64,000 nt of DNA, from contig JAHWDD010000008.1 of NCBI GenBank assembly GCA_023897205.1, positions 3,038,001 to 3,102,000 on the forward strand, read 5' to 3'. This DNA is from Exophiala sp. HKRS030. Lineage: Eukaryota > Ascomycota > Eurotiomycetes > Chaetothyriales > Herpotrichiellaceae. Made by a program: the position numbers and the translations under genes. This document shows positions 1-11,362 of this stretch, piece after piece (the stretch's first letter is position 1; the number at the start of each line of letters is the position of its first letter). Below the pieces are notes generated by a model. It was not told the origin of the DNA. It did not search any database and worked only from the letters and a program-made list of their open reading frames with translations.

Positions 1-1405
1 TTATCTCTCTCACGCTGTCCAACCAACAGACTTTTGCCCAGCACTTCTTTTATAGTCCCTCCGCGAGCAGCTGGGTAGGCGACTGACTAACTAAACTTGA
101 TGCAGGTCTATCTTCCCTTGATGCGGCTTTCATGCGCCTTCACGGAGGAGCCACAGGGGGACCACCCATTCAACTACCGTACCCGTCACAGTAGTTGTCG
201 TCTACTGAGTATTCCGTATGCAGTATCAAAATGTCGGTGAGGCTCCTTCAAAGTATGGAGTAGCTAGCTGGCAAACCTCGATCGACCATGGCGCACAAAA
301 TATTTTGTTTTTCTTCGGCCACGATGTTCGACTTGATACCGTCATTCGTTCGCCGTCCCACTGCGAGTACCTTTTAGTCGTTGTGATTGAAAACGAATTG
401 TCTCATGTCTTGCACTTGTACGGAGGACGTGGCACACCTCATGTGTGAGACATGGACGGAGTACTTGTACAGTAAAGCTCTCCGCCAAAATTTTTGTGGG
501 TTTGCCAAAGGCTTTTGGAAAAACCCGTTGAAACAATGACGTCGATGCTTCTCATACCCTACTTTAAGTACAAAGTACCTTCTCAGTAAAAACATTGGAC
601 ATTGCGCGCGCCAGCTCTACTGTACCTACAGAGTCGAGTAAGCTCCATATGTGTACGGCAGAAGAAAAAGATACGAAAACTACCCACGACAACACGTCGC
701 CAAAAACATCCCACGCGCCTACGGACTAAGGTCACCCACATTTTCATGGGACCCTTTCTGATGGAATAAACATACGGTGAGAGCATCCTCAACCATAGGA
801 CAGTCAGAAAGGAAAAACAACAACAAAAGAAACAACCCCCAATATTTCCGCGCCCGTGTGACAATGGGAGCTTTCTCGCTACTATTCTTCGTTGCCACTG
901 CACATCAGTCGAGGGAACAGATATTCTGCTCTTTTTGGATATTGATGATACATAATGATATCCATCTTTTGTATCGAGGACGAAACCTCGTCTTTTCGAC
1001 ATCAACATGGGTTCTCTTCCCTTCTGGATATCCAAAGGTGGGCATTTTTTTTTCTCATAGAAAAGACTATCGTTATCCTGATGACTCTCGAATCTTTTTC
1101 TCTCTCTCTCTTCTCTGGCTCTTATAGCAGCACTTCGAAACGCCTTGCTTTCATGATCCCCCATGCAATGCCATGCCATTCCATGTCAATCGCGGGCTTA
1201 GTCAAATACTAATCAATACCCATACCCATGCCAATGTGAATCTTTCCCCTACCTCGATATGCCAACTTTTCTTTCCAGCTCCTTCTCTCGTCGGTTTGGA
1301 CCCCAAGGCGAATCCAACCTGGTCAATCCCAAACCCTTTGTCTTATAGTCATTTCAATCATCGAACGCGTTGGCGTCACCAGTCGCCCGCAAGCCTCTGA
1401 TTTGG
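1..1405. other. Non-coding stretch downstream of the HECT ligase
   Basis: I see no gene that I can support here. Open frames on both strands are short, use poor starts and lack recognisable domains. The part next to 1406 will contain the 3' untranslated region of the HECT ligase gene. CT-rich runs occur around 1100-1130. Confidence 0.5.
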
Positions 1406-4400
1406 TTACTTCAATCCAAACCCTTCACTTTCCGTAACTGCCGTCCAAAGCTTTTGTTCCAATTTCTGACGACTGCTATATCTGTACAAGCTCAAGGTGT
1501 TGAAGCATGTCCTGGCAATTGGAAACCTCTCGATGCTCTTTCTAGGCGGCCCCCGGCCAAGACCGTCAACCTCGTCCTTGAGGCGGAGCAACTGAATGCG
1601 AATGATCAGGTTCGTGGCCCCCATGGCCGGGATGCGATCGCTGCCCGTTATGAAAGTCAATATCTTTCTCTGGTCGCCTGGAGTCGCTCGCCCAAAAAAG
1701 TCCCAGAACCAGATGACCTGGGGCTGTTTGTCCGGTGGGCCTTCATTCTTGGACCATCCTTCATACGTGGCGACTGCACGAAGACTAGCAATGTCCAGCG
1801 GCTCATCAGAACCACGTATCAGTAATTCAATTTCCTCAGGTCGGAATAGCGACAGCGCGTTGCCTCCACAGACAGTAAAGAAGCCGCGTTTAAAGGGCTC
1901 ATATTGTCGAGTGACCGATGTATCGAGGAGATAATGGATGTAGAGATCCACAAATTCTCTCCGGTTGGAGTTTGTCACTGGTCGTTTCTCCCCGCCAGGA
2001 CACAAGGGAACCCGGATGACCTCGCCATATCGCTCCATTTCCACAACGAAATCTCGATAAAACGTCTCTTCAACATCACCTTCAAACTCAAGAAGTTGCC
2101 GCAACCCTCGTGCAAGTGCTGGGCGGAATTCTGCCAGGTCTTCCAAAGTGTAGCTGTGGCCGACCCTTGTGGTAGATGTGAGTTTGTCCCCTGTCATCGG
2201 AGCGGACGCGAGCATCTTCTTGAAGACGAAAGGAGGAAATGCGATATCGAGGATGGTCGAATTGTATATCGCCAGGCCCAAGAGTACCCCGACTAGGAAG
2301 AATTGTTCCGAGGATTCGAAGCAATAAGGGTTAAAGTAACAGAAGTGGGAATCGTCATCGTATACGAAGAGACCGTGGTTAGGATCGAAAATCTCCCGTA
2401 CCAACAGAAGAAACCATTCTTTGCGAAGTCCTCCAGCGTCAACGCCCTCCTCTCCTTGAAAGTCGATGCGTAGGCCCTTCTTAATGTCGCTGCCACCAGA
2501 GCCTACGACCTCGGAAACATTGCGCAGGCTGTCTTCGACCAGGCATTCTCGTCGGACCTTCAGCACAAGGTATTGGCTGACAGCCCTCCTACTTAGGATG
2601 CTGTCGAAAAAAGCCTCCTTTGCCTTGAGTTCCATTTGCCTTCGAGCATCGTGTTCGAGGATGTGGATTTTGGCATATATGCTGAGGAAGAACGGGTACT
2701 GGCAAAAGGTGAATTTGGTCTTGGTTGTCTCCCATGTCTCAAAGTCAGCAACCAAATCCGCATAGTCCAGCATTGTGTTGTAAAAGTTGCTAATTGGTAC
2801 GATCTGACCATGACGGTTTGCTTGATGTCTAGCATTCTGACCCGGACTCTGATGCCTTTGATCGTGGGTATTGTGTGCATCCTTTTTTCGAGCTGCATGT
2901 CCAATGTTTGCTTGAAACAGGAGAGCCATCACCCTTGCTGCTGCACGAACCTGCCAGTCTTCTCCATACAAGGCGAGTTTAGGCTTGCCATCGTTGTCGC
3001 CCCCTGATGTAGACGACGCTCGACCCCCTAGAGCTGCGTGGATTTGAGACGCATGTTGCATCCCACTGCCCGAGAAACTGGGAACAAGACCAGCGGTAGG
3101 ATTGATCGGCTCGTGCGTAGGACGCTTTTGTTGCCGCGACAAGCGGTACGTGACGAAACTTCCAACCAGCTCCACGGTACGTTGAAAATGGCCATCAGAG
3201 TATTTGGCAAACCAAGAAACAAGAGACTGATGTATTTCGTTGGGCAAATTAGAGAGAAGGCCTAGAATGCGCTTGATGATTCCTGAGTGATGGCCAAGAC
3301 TTCCAGGCCGCCGACCAGAGCTCGGATTACGTCTGGCTGGGGAGCTTCTAGCTCTATCTTCATTTGATCGGCTCGCCGCCGTAGGTGGATGCGATAAAGT
3401 TGTACCGAACATCTTCCCAGCTTCCAGTCTTTGCGGAGTTAGCAGTGGGTTTGAGAGCAATATCAAAAGAAATCGACAATCTTCTGGATGCTTCAGAGGC
3501 TGTCGTGGCCGTTTCAGTAGATTCTCGGTCATTTTCAATAAGCTCCGGTGGAGATGGATACGAGACTCGATGATGTCTCGCTGCAGACTCTCGAGAGGTA
3601 TCGACTGGCAATGTTGTTGCACTGTGCCTTCTGTGTGGGACTTCATTTCATTCCAACTCTGCTCCCATCCCTCACCAGCATATATTATGCAACGATACCA
3701 CTCGGCGAGCTCTAACCAATTGATCCTGACATTTCGTGAACTATTGGAGCCACGCACTTTGTCCGGAGAGCGATCTCGGTGATGTGATGCGTCTGATCGT
3801 CCGCCTGGTGCTCCCAGCCACCAAGATCCATTCTCAGCGACATCTCCTAAGAGCAAAGTTTTGGCATCGAGATCTGACAGGAAAACTTCTGATTCAAATT
3901 GCGGAGCAGATATCGGCTCAGACATTTGTCGTCTTTGCTGCGTGCTCGAACCTGTTCTGGGCTTTGGCTCGCCCTTGGACTCCTGGGGAGGTCTCGGGGT
4001 AAGAAATGAGTTGTTGAGATTAGCGCACCCGATGAAAGAGTTAGCTACGTAATTCTCGACCATACGGAAGATGTCATTCGTCATTCCAGGGGTGTTGCAC
4101 GCTGCGTCACGGGCGCTGCTCTCCGGCAGCCGAGTTTGCGCTGGAACGGAGCTTGAAAATGGATCTGATGCCTGACCTTGAACAAATGGAGATAGACCAT
4201 TTGACTTTGATTTGAACGTGGTCAAGGTCGAGTCCGAGGGGCTTCGTGGTTTCGTAGGGGGTCGCGGTGAAGGCGGAGGAGAGTCTACATCATCCTGAAG
4301 CTGTCCAAAGAGAGCTCTTTCTGGAGGAGTTCCTGCTAGGAGAAATGATTCTTCAGGTGGTGAGTGGGCTTGAACTTCAACCGCCCGCTCTTGTTCGAAT

Positions 4401-5038
4401 TTTGGTTCGAGAAGTCGCTCGAGATATTCCCTCATACATCGATCAATAAGTGATCTTGTTCTGTCCAGGGACAACGGCATCGATCGGCGAGGTGGGCCAG
4501 AGACGCTCGCGCCATCAGCTGCTTCTCTCTCCGGGTTGAACTCGAGATCGTTGATTGTTAAACAAGTAGTACATCGGAACACTTTGAGCCCTTGAGGCCA
4601 GCGTACAGTCGAGTCACAGGTCATGCATTTCCCCGTCACAGGCTGTCGATCCCCGCGATGCGCAGCGGCTTCAGTGGTGGGAGGCTTGGATCTATTATCC
4701 TCCTGCCGGTTGTCCTTGCTACCACTTGCTGTGACCTCGGGCTCTCCCCGTGCGTTATGCTTTTTCTCAGATCTCTTAGAACCAAATATCGAAGGGAATG
4801 GGTGACTGAACGACCGGTTGTGGCTGGGTTTGGACGACTCCGGCTCCAGTTGGCCGGGGACAGGCTTTCTCCGAAGGCTCGGGATCTCGTAGGTCTCGAT
4901 CGAAGCAGAGGCGGGAGGTGGAGGAAGGGGACGGTTCAGGTCGGTGGTGCTCTGCCGGTCCTCGTTCGGGGTCAGGTGCGTTTGGATGTTTCGTGGCACC
5001 GAGCGCCCTGCCTTCTGATGGGAGGGAACAGGCGCCAT
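1406..5038 (-). CDS. HECT-type E3 ubiquitin ligase, Hul4-like
   Basis: This single-exon gene encodes about 1210 aa. The C-terminal third is a HECT domain. It has the N-lobe signature FQGEEGVDAGGLRKEW, the Asn-Pro-rich segment ending in YFNPYCFESS, and a C-lobe ending TCFNTLSLYRY, where Cys1178, 32 residues from the end, is the expected ubiquitin-thioester cysteine. The final residues SEGFGLK are usual for this class. Near residues 138-161 there is a CxxC-x(15-18)-CxxC element (CMTC...RCTTC) resembling an LSD1-type zinc ribbon, as in fungal Hul4-like proteins. The middle is low-complexity and probably disordered. The open frame extends upstream to a TTG at 5152, but the first ATG is at 5038 (MAPVPSHQ), so I start there. 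The family transfers ubiquitin from E2 to substrates; the substrate cannot be read from the sequence. Confidence 0.93.
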   Translation of the reverse strand: MAPVPSHQKAGRSVPRNIQTHLTPNEDRQSTTDLNRPLPPPPASASIETYEIPSLRRKPVPGQLEPESSKPSHNRSFSHPFPSIFGSKRSEKKHNARGEPEVTASGSKDNRQEDNRSKPPTTEAAAHRGDRQPVTGKCMTCDSTVRWPQGLKVFRCTTCLTINDLEFNPEREAADGASVSGPPRRSMPLSLDRTRSLIDRCMREYLERLLEPKFEQERAVEVQAHSPPEESFLLAGTPPERALFGQLQDDVDSPPPSPRPPTKPRSPSDSTLTTFKSKSNGLSPFVQGQASDPFSSSVPAQTRLPESSARDAACNTPGMTNDIFRMVENYVANSFIGCANLNNSFLTPRPPQESKGEPKPRTGSSTQQRRQMSEPISAPQFESEVFLSDLDAKTLLLGDVAENGSWWLGAPGGRSDASHHRDRSPDKVRGSNSSRNVRINWLELAEWYRCIIYAGEGWEQSWNEMKSHTEGTVQQHCQSIPLESLQRDIIESRIHLHRSLLKMTENLLKRPRQPLKHPEDCRFLLILLSNPLLTPQRLEAGKMFGTTLSHPPTAASRSNEDRARSSPARRNPSSGRRPGSLGHHSGIIKRILGLLSNLPNEIHQSLVSWFAKYSDGHFQRTVELVGSFVTYRLSRQQKRPTHEPINPTAGLVPSFSGSGMQHASQIHAALGGRASSTSGGDNDGKPKLALYGEDWQVRAAARVMALLFQANIGHAARKKDAHNTHDQRHQSPGQNARHQANRHGQIVPISNFYNTMLDYADLVADFETWETTKTKFTFCQYPFFLSIYAKIHILEHDARRQMELKAKEAFFDSILSRRAVSQYLVLKVRRECLVEDSLRNVSEVVGSGGSDIKKGLRIDFQGEEGVDAGGLRKEWFLLLVREIFDPNHGLFVYDDDSHFCYFNPYCFESSEQFFLVGVLLGLAIYNSTILDIAFPPFVFKKMLASAPMTGDKLTSTTRVGHSYTLEDLAEFRPALARGLRQLLEFEGDVEETFYRDFVVEMERYGEVIRVPLCPGGEKRPVTNSNRREFVDLYIHYLLDTSVTRQYEPFKRGFFTVCGGNALSLFRPEEIELLIRGSDEPLDIASLRAVATYEGWSKNEGPPDKQPQVIWFWDFFGRATPGDQRKILTFITGSDRIPAMGATNLIIRIQLLRLKDEVDGLGRGPPRKSIERFPIARTCFNTLSLYRYSSRQKLEQKLWTAVTESEGFGLK

Positions 5039-6057
5039 GAAGGAGTCGGAAGCCCTCAGACAAGCCTTCGTCGGGTGGTGTTTGTACTTTTTGAGGTTCA
5101 CAGAGCCTCTCTTCGGCTGGGCTACGCGGACCCCTTGTTGAACGGGCTGCAATTAGCGCAAAAGCGTAGGATGAAACCCGAGCCCAGTTGAACAAATGGT
5201 AGATGAGGATCGTCTAAAGAAATGCATCCGCCCCCAAGCAGTCAATCACCTGGAATAGTCTCGCAGCCTGGATGGTCGACAAGACCGAGCATATTGTCTG
5301 TCAACCGGTGCAGACACTGCAAGATGGGCAGGCAGGGACGAGGGGTAAAGATATTTGACTATGGGAACGGGATTGAGATAGAATCGAGGGCTGCAAAAAA
5401 GACGTCGCAGCAGCCCTCCTCACTGTTGTTGTTGTCGTCGTCGGCACCGCCGATGAGGGAAGTTTGAGAGATGGGGTGATCTACAGAACGAGTTCGGGTC
5501 GTGGTCAATCCGTCGTTGTACTGTAGTACTCGTACAAAGGGCAGTTTGACCTGCGGCGTCGATGTGAGGCACACGCCAAGCTGGAGAAACAAGGACAGGG
5601 TCTTCGGCTGCACAGTTTTAGGCATGGCGGCCTCTACTGTTCGGGATATTTCCAGGGGCCTCTAAGGTCTACCAAATGCATTGATGCTTGTGCGACAACC
5701 TAGAGAACTCCACCACATGGGCGCTAGCCTCTAAACATTCCCCCCTCCAGAGCCCTTCCACGGGTACTTTATTCGCCTAGAAAGCTTCGAGCGGCCTCAG
5801 ACAGGTCCCCGTAGCTATTTTTGGAGCCCACTAAATTTGTTAATCAGAGACCAGGTGTTTGATCCCACCACCCGCAGCAAGAATATCTACCTCACTATCA
5901 GATGAACCTCTCCAGCATACTCCGTACGGCCCGTGTGCGTGACTGTCCAAGCTCCATTCAAATTCCACCAACCCGACCTCGACATGAGACATGTTCTCAT
6001 GCTAGGCGGTAACGAGGCAATGGATCTGGGTACGAGCATCGACGAGTGAATGCTCAC
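5039..6057. other. Intergenic region between HECT ligase and GMC oxidoreductase
   Basis: No supported gene. The right part is the 3' side of the GMC gene and the left part is the promoter side of the HECT gene. One exact TACTCCGTA motif lies at 5918-5926, the same motif that is frequent in the last 8 kb of the window. Confidence 0.4.
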
Positions 6058-7812
6058 TCATCCATCGAGGTTATATTCAGCAACAAGCTTGTCTCCTGCC
6101 GTGAGACCAGTAAGGTATGCCGTCGTCTGCGTGTGACAGCTGTAGCATAGACGTCAGTATGTTCCACACCAACGGGACTTTTTCGAGACTTACTTGACGA
6201 CGATGGGAATGACGCTCATGTCTACAATGCGGAGATTTTGTACACCAAAGACTTTGAAGTCGTGATCCACCACTCCCTCAGCTTCGGTCTTGCCCATCCG
6301 TGCTGTACCCATCATATGCCAGGTGCTGCCAGATGATTTCTTCCAGAATTCTACAATATCCTCGTCCGATTCACTCTTGGGGACCACGGTCGTGGCAACA
6401 GTGTCCTTGCTGAATTGAGGACTCTTGGTCACTCTCAGTATCTCCCGCGTGGCCTCGATAGCGGCGCGTCTGTCGTACGGGTGGGAGAAGTAGTTGGGGT
6501 AGAATAACAATGGCTCTCGGGGGTCGGACGACTGAAGGACCATGGATCCATTGGATTTCATGTTGAGGAGAAAGACAAAGATCGAGGTGCCCGCTGGCGT
6601 ATGTTCAGGATCGAGAAGATGAGGAACATGCACACCGTTGACAAGATACTCGTAATGAGGTATTGTCGGCTTTCGCAAGTGCTCTTGTTCTGCTGGCGAC
6701 AAGGCTTGAAACTCAGATGAATCATACAAAGCTTCCAGCTTCTCATAGCCCAGACCCATTGCACATGCATACTCTGCCAATGGTCCTGAACCGTCCCTTT
6801 CCCATTGAACTCTGGCGGCTGCTTGCAACTCCTTGCTGGCGTAAAATTCCCGTCGCTTGGACGTATGATCGGCCCGGTCGTATGATAACAAGACATGATG
6901 GTGGTCCTTCAGATGTTGGCCAACATTCTCATTCGCCTTCAAAACAGGGATATTGAACTTGGTCAATTGGTCATGGGGACCAATGCCCGAGTGCATCAGA
7001 ATTCTAGGAGTATCCAGACTACCACAGGAGAGGATAATCTCCTTCTTGGCACGAATGGTCATGCCCGCAAAGGTTTCGATAGCGGTCGCCTTCGTGCCGT
7101 CAAAGACCAGGCGACGGACTTCGGTATCTGTCAAGATATGCAGATTGTCTGGTGCCCCGACTAATGCATCGGCCGAGGTGGAACGGACGCCGTTGTACGC
7201 CGTGTTTGTACAGGCGGACAGGCCTATAGGATCACCAGAATTGTGATCTGGGTTCACCTTGGAGCCATTGTCGATCCAAATATCCATGAGATCCTTTACA
7301 GACTGCTCCCAGACTCGAGGAAAACCCGTGTGAATGGGACCAGTGTGACCGTGATCTTCTGGCCGCGGATTCAAGTACTTTTGCACGTCGCCCGGCACAT
7401 CTGGTGGAACACCATGGTACGCTTCGATCCTCTTGTATCGCTCCTTAGCATTCGTCCATTTCCACGCCTCATCACCAACAACACGAGCAATCTCGTCATG
7501 GTCTTCTTTGGGACCGATCGTCCAGCAGCAGAAGTTGATAGCGGTGCTGCCTCCGAGGCCTTTGCCACGATCGTAGTCGACAATACTGCCGTCGAAGCCG
7601 CTGATGGGAGCAGATTTGTACGACCAATTTTGTCCTGGAACCATGCGATGTAGCCACCTTTCTGCATCGATACGAACAGACTTGGAGTCATTCTTTCCAC
7701 CCGCTTCGACCAGGAGGACCGATGGAGACCTTTTGGAGTGTGCCAAACGCCATGCAAGGATGGCACCTGCTGCACCAGCTCCCACAACAATGAAGTCGTA
7801 GTTGTCTGACAT
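6058..7812 (-). CDS. GMC-family FAD-dependent oxidoreductase
   Basis: Two exons, 6194-7812 and 6058-6139, joined over a 54-bp intron (donor GTAAGT, acceptor CTACAG), give 566 aa. The N-terminus has the dinucleotide-binding motif GAGAAG at residues 11-16 and the ribose-binding Glu in LLVEAGG. Further on are the GMC segment GKGLGGSTAINF and the C-terminal catalytic region STWHMMGTARMG. Without splicing the frame stops after IPIVVK. Splicing restores the family ending NCHTQTTAYLTGLTAGDKL, which carries the second conserved histidine and strongly supports the intron. GMC enzymes oxidise alcohols, sugars, choline or aryl alcohols with FAD; the substrate is not predictable here. There is no signal peptide, so it is probably intracellular. 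Confidence 0.93.
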
Positions 7813-9036
7813 GACGAAATCGACAAGAGTCTGTTGCCCCGACTAAATTCCAGGGTATTCGCCTAGTAAGAGGAAACGAACGTCGGAGGGACGCGACTTT
7901 GGGAAGTCGGCCGTTTTTAAACTTTATGAAGTGAGCCACATTATATGTATATCTTTTGGCTCATCCACAGACCGTGACCTTAGTCAATGTGATATCAGCA
8001 TTTGACTGAAGGATTTGGGTTTCTTGGTTGATTTGGTTTTAGGCTGACGCTGAAGCAGTGTTTCCCAGTCGGTGAGACCGTGATATGTGGTGCAGGGGTC
8101 GGTTCCATGCTTGATCCCATCATCAACGTCGTGGTGACCAGGGGTTTCATCCAACGAAGTAATCACGACAGCTGGTGATCATCATGCCTTGAACAAGCGA
8201 TCGGAATGGAGCGTCTCATTGTGTAGACGTGTTTTACAACTAACACGGAACTCCAGGTTTTCAGCGTCACCAAACTACCGTACCGAGAAGAATGGAGCAG
8301 TGTTGGGTGGACTCTGATCATCCATCGCACGACCCCGAGGAACGAGAACTGTGGTGTGGTCGCCAAAAGAGGACTACTATTTGCTACGGGGAGAGCGATT
8401 AGCATGTTCTTAGACTTGGGTGAGATGGTTTCATTGGGACTCGGACCTAATATTCTGCAACAGGTGGTTTTTCGATTTCAGACTGCACAAATTGGTTTGC
8501 GGCGACTATGTGGAATCATCACACGTTGGCCACGGTGGGTTGATATGCTGGACGTTGTTTGGAGCAAATGCGCGGAGTATCACATAATCATGGGTCGTTC
8601 CGTGCACCAGCTGGATAGATGGTGAGAAAGAGAGATCTCTTGGCCTCATCAGCTGCGTCTAGCAGCTTCAAGCTGTGTAATGTCGTGGGGGCGAAGAAAA
8701 GGCGTCAGCAAAAGGTATTTGTGTAGAAAGTGAGATGGTCATGTCAGGCACAGGGCGGGTAAATACTTCTTAGGTCGAGTTTCGCCGTCGATATGAGTTC
8801 GGTACGTCCGTATGGCTTATTCAGAAATGTAAGAGACGCAAGGACACGGATGCGTGAATGAGTGAATGAATGAATGCCATGCGGAATCTGGTCAGCGGAT
8901 TTCAAAATTGCATACCTGTTCAGAGACTCTGACACTCTTTGAATGGTTGAAGCCTTGTCAGAATGCCGCTGACAACATGGCCAGCGTCTTAGCTGTGAGA
9001 TCGTAGAATGTCTAGCTGTTTACCATGGATTTCGTT
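7813..9036. other. Intergenic region upstream of the GMC gene
   Basis: About 1.2 kb without a supported gene. It holds the promoter of the GMC oxidoreductase on the left and the 3' side of the ketopantoate-reductase-like gene on the right. Open frames here are short and have no recognisable domain. Confidence 0.4.
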
Positions 9037-10047
9037 TCATCCTCTACGTGCCTTTTGTTCTCGAACCATGGCATCGAAACGTGCTTTTCCCAGGGCGTAC
9101 AATGCCTCCATCAAGGGCATCTGAACACCATGCTTTTTCCCCAGCCGCACCGTGTTGCCAACAATGGCTTCAATTTCAAACAGACGGCCCTGTTGAATGT
9201 CTTGGAGCATACTGATGGCTCTGCCTTGGCCAGTCTCGGACCGTCGCTTCGCAATGGACAATTTCTGTTCGGCAACCTTTTCATCAATACCTGGAATGCC
9301 GATCTTCTTAGCCAGCGCGATGATTTCCAGCATCACAGACCAAACCAGGTCATATGCTTGAGGAGACGTTCCCAGGAAATCCCCATCGGTGCACATTGAA
9401 AGGGCGCAAATCGGATTCCAGGCACCGTTCAACAACAACTTGGACCACCGAGCAATCTGTATATCATCGTGGACTTCAGCTTGTCCACCACCAGCGACCA
9501 CCAGGTCTGCCAGCCTCGTGGCGGCCTCCTTGTGAGATGGCGGAGCATTGGCAGGAAAGGTCCCGATCTCAAGGAGGTTCAGCATCTCCGGATATTGGAT
9601 GACGCCCTGATCGGTTTGGGTCGCTGGCATGTACACGGCACAACTCAGCAGAGGGTTGTTCGGATACACTTGTGCAACTTCATCTTCGATCGCGATCCCA
9701 TTCTGGGCCAGCACAATGGCGGTATGTGGCCGCATCGCCGGGCGGATCATGTCAGACAGCAGAGGTTTGGTGCCCGGGAAAGATTTGCTGGCGACGAAGA
9801 TGTAGTCGTACGAGACATCCTTGGGGCAGTCTTCGGCCTTTCGAACGACATGTTCGGGACGAAACTTGACATTACCGAATCTCTTGCTGATAAGAGTGAA
9901 GCCATCGCGGTTGACCGCATCATAATTCGAGCGACATACAGCTGTCACTCGACATCCGGCACGTTGAAACTGATACAGATGGACTGCGCCTACGCTACCA
10001 GCTCCGAAGAGTAGGATGTTAACAGGACTGCCCACGTGTGCCCTCAT
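9037..10047 (-). CDS. Ketopantoate reductase family (PanE/ApbA-like) oxidoreductase
   Basis: A single exon of 336 aa. The Rossmann motif GAGSVG is at residues 15-20, right after a beta strand (VNILLF). The C-terminal helical domain has the family pattern WSKLLLNGAWNPICAL, whose Lys and Asn are the catalytic and substrate-binding positions in 2-dehydropantoate 2-reductases. The family reduces 2-dehydropantoate to pantoate with NADPH in pantothenate synthesis. Moulds carry several paralogues of this fold, some tied to secondary metabolism, so the substrate is uncertain. The open frame reaches back to a TTG at 10068, but the first ATG in frame is at 10047 (MRAHVGSP), placed immediately before the Rossmann strand. 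Confidence 0.9.
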   Translation of the reverse strand: MRAHVGSPVNILLFGAGSVGAVHLYQFQRAGCRVTAVCRSNYDAVNRDGFTLISKRFGNVKFRPEHVVRKAEDCPKDVSYDYIFVASKSFPGTKPLLSDMIRPAMRPHTAIVLAQNGIAIEDEVAQVYPNNPLLSCAVYMPATQTDQGVIQYPEMLNLLEIGTFPANAPPSHKEAATRLADLVVAGGGQAEVHDDIQIARWSKLLLNGAWNPICALSMCTDGDFLGTSPQAYDLVWSVMLEIIALAKKIGIPGIDEKVAEQKLSIAKRRSETGQGRAISMLQDIQQGRLFEIEAIVGNTVRLGKKHGVQMPLMEALYALGKARFDAMVREQKARRG

Positions 10048-11362
10048 ATCCGACGAGGCGTTGTGCAAGGGACATTAATGAAGGATGACAAGCACGAATT
10101 CCACAACATCATCGCTAAGCTGGGAGGGAGATTTGCCGGCCTATGTCTACTAAACTTAGGGCTGAGATCCTGGACCCATTGACCGAGTAAGGAGTATCTG
10201 GCCGATCTACAAGATACCCAGGTACACAAGGAGTACCGGTCCTTGTCTGGGACCTTCGAAAGTCGGTGTTATCACCAGGCAGATTTGAGTATCTGAGAGC
10301 AGTTCCTCAATACTCACCTCCTCCGTTTAGGACTGGTTTGCCATTTAGAGTACCTGACCGGCGAGGAACCCAACAACTCATTATTAAGCATCTCGGATAC
10401 GCGCGGATATAGTGGCTTCAATTGGAGCACAACCCTTGAGACACACCAGACTCCATACGACCATCTGACTCGACTATTGCATGAAGGCACAGTACAAAGC
10501 CCTGCATAATTGTGTGCTTTGGTAAAGTTTGTCACTAGCAGATTGACGACTTTGAAAGGCGCGGTCGGCGAAACAGGAGACAGTAACCAGGTGTACGCAA
10601 TGGTCTTTTTCTTTTTTGATTTCACATCGCAGACGGCGATAATTCAAGCGCGAGGTCCGACTTTCTTGTACAATACCGAAGTACAGGGTACGCCAGTCGC
10701 AAAATGGACACTCATAATGGCTAGGGGTATCATACGAGGTTACTTCGTAGGGGCCATTGCGAAGCACATCCCATCTCCACCAACTAGCACAAGCATTTGG
10801 GATTCGGGCACCAATGTCCGGAGTAGACGTAAGGGATAGCAAAGGATTCCATCCCTTTACGATACTTCAGACTTCGGCAAACCACCAAAACAAAAGACCA
10901 ATGTACGCAAAGATATCAGACACATGTAAAGAGCCATGGGGACAAAGATGCTCAGCCTCGACCGCGTATTCCACGTGCATGAAGATGAAGATCCCTTTCA
11001 GTCTCTCCCTCAACTAATAAATAATATGGGCCTCGGTGTTATGATTCCCAGGAACATGGCATGGCAAGCTTTTTTGGCTTTAACACGGACATAGTGATGA
11101 ACAGAGACCGGTGCCGGATAGCCGAAACTACCTGGACATGATCGCCCAGGGTATCCAGGAGGGAGGAGGGGCGTATTATTACTAAAAAGTCCCTGGTGGA
11201 CCAATACGTATGTCGTTGCCCTTTTTTTTTCATTTCTCGAATATATACGTCACGATAGGAGTTGCTGTTGTTGTTTTTCGATGGTGTTTTGCGGTCACTT
11301 TCTTTCCTTTTTCCTCTTCTAGTAGAGAAATCGACTTTCTCTTGTCCTCGAGACACCTCACA
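10048..11362. other. Intergenic region and 5' leader of the MFS gene
   Basis: About 1.3 kb between two divergently transcribed genes. No supported gene. The last 150 bp are pyrimidine-rich (T10 run at 11220-11229, CT tract near 11305-11320). This looks like a typical CT-rich fungal promoter and 5' leader for the following transporter. Confidence 0.4.

Noticed and set aside
583..1179. 198-codon frame on the minus strand
   Set aside because: Composition is arginine- and phenylalanine-rich without domain or sensible hydrophobic pattern; it lies in CT-rich non-coding DNA downstream of the HECT gene.
4592..5191. 199-codon frame antisense to the start of the HECT gene
   Set aside because: Complete overlap with a well-supported gene and no recognisable domain; it is a shadow of the coding strand.
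5820..5880. Possible tRNA T-arm (GTTTGATCCCACC) near 5850
   Set aside because: The stems do not pair in a standard tRNA layout and no anticodon arm could be placed upstream.
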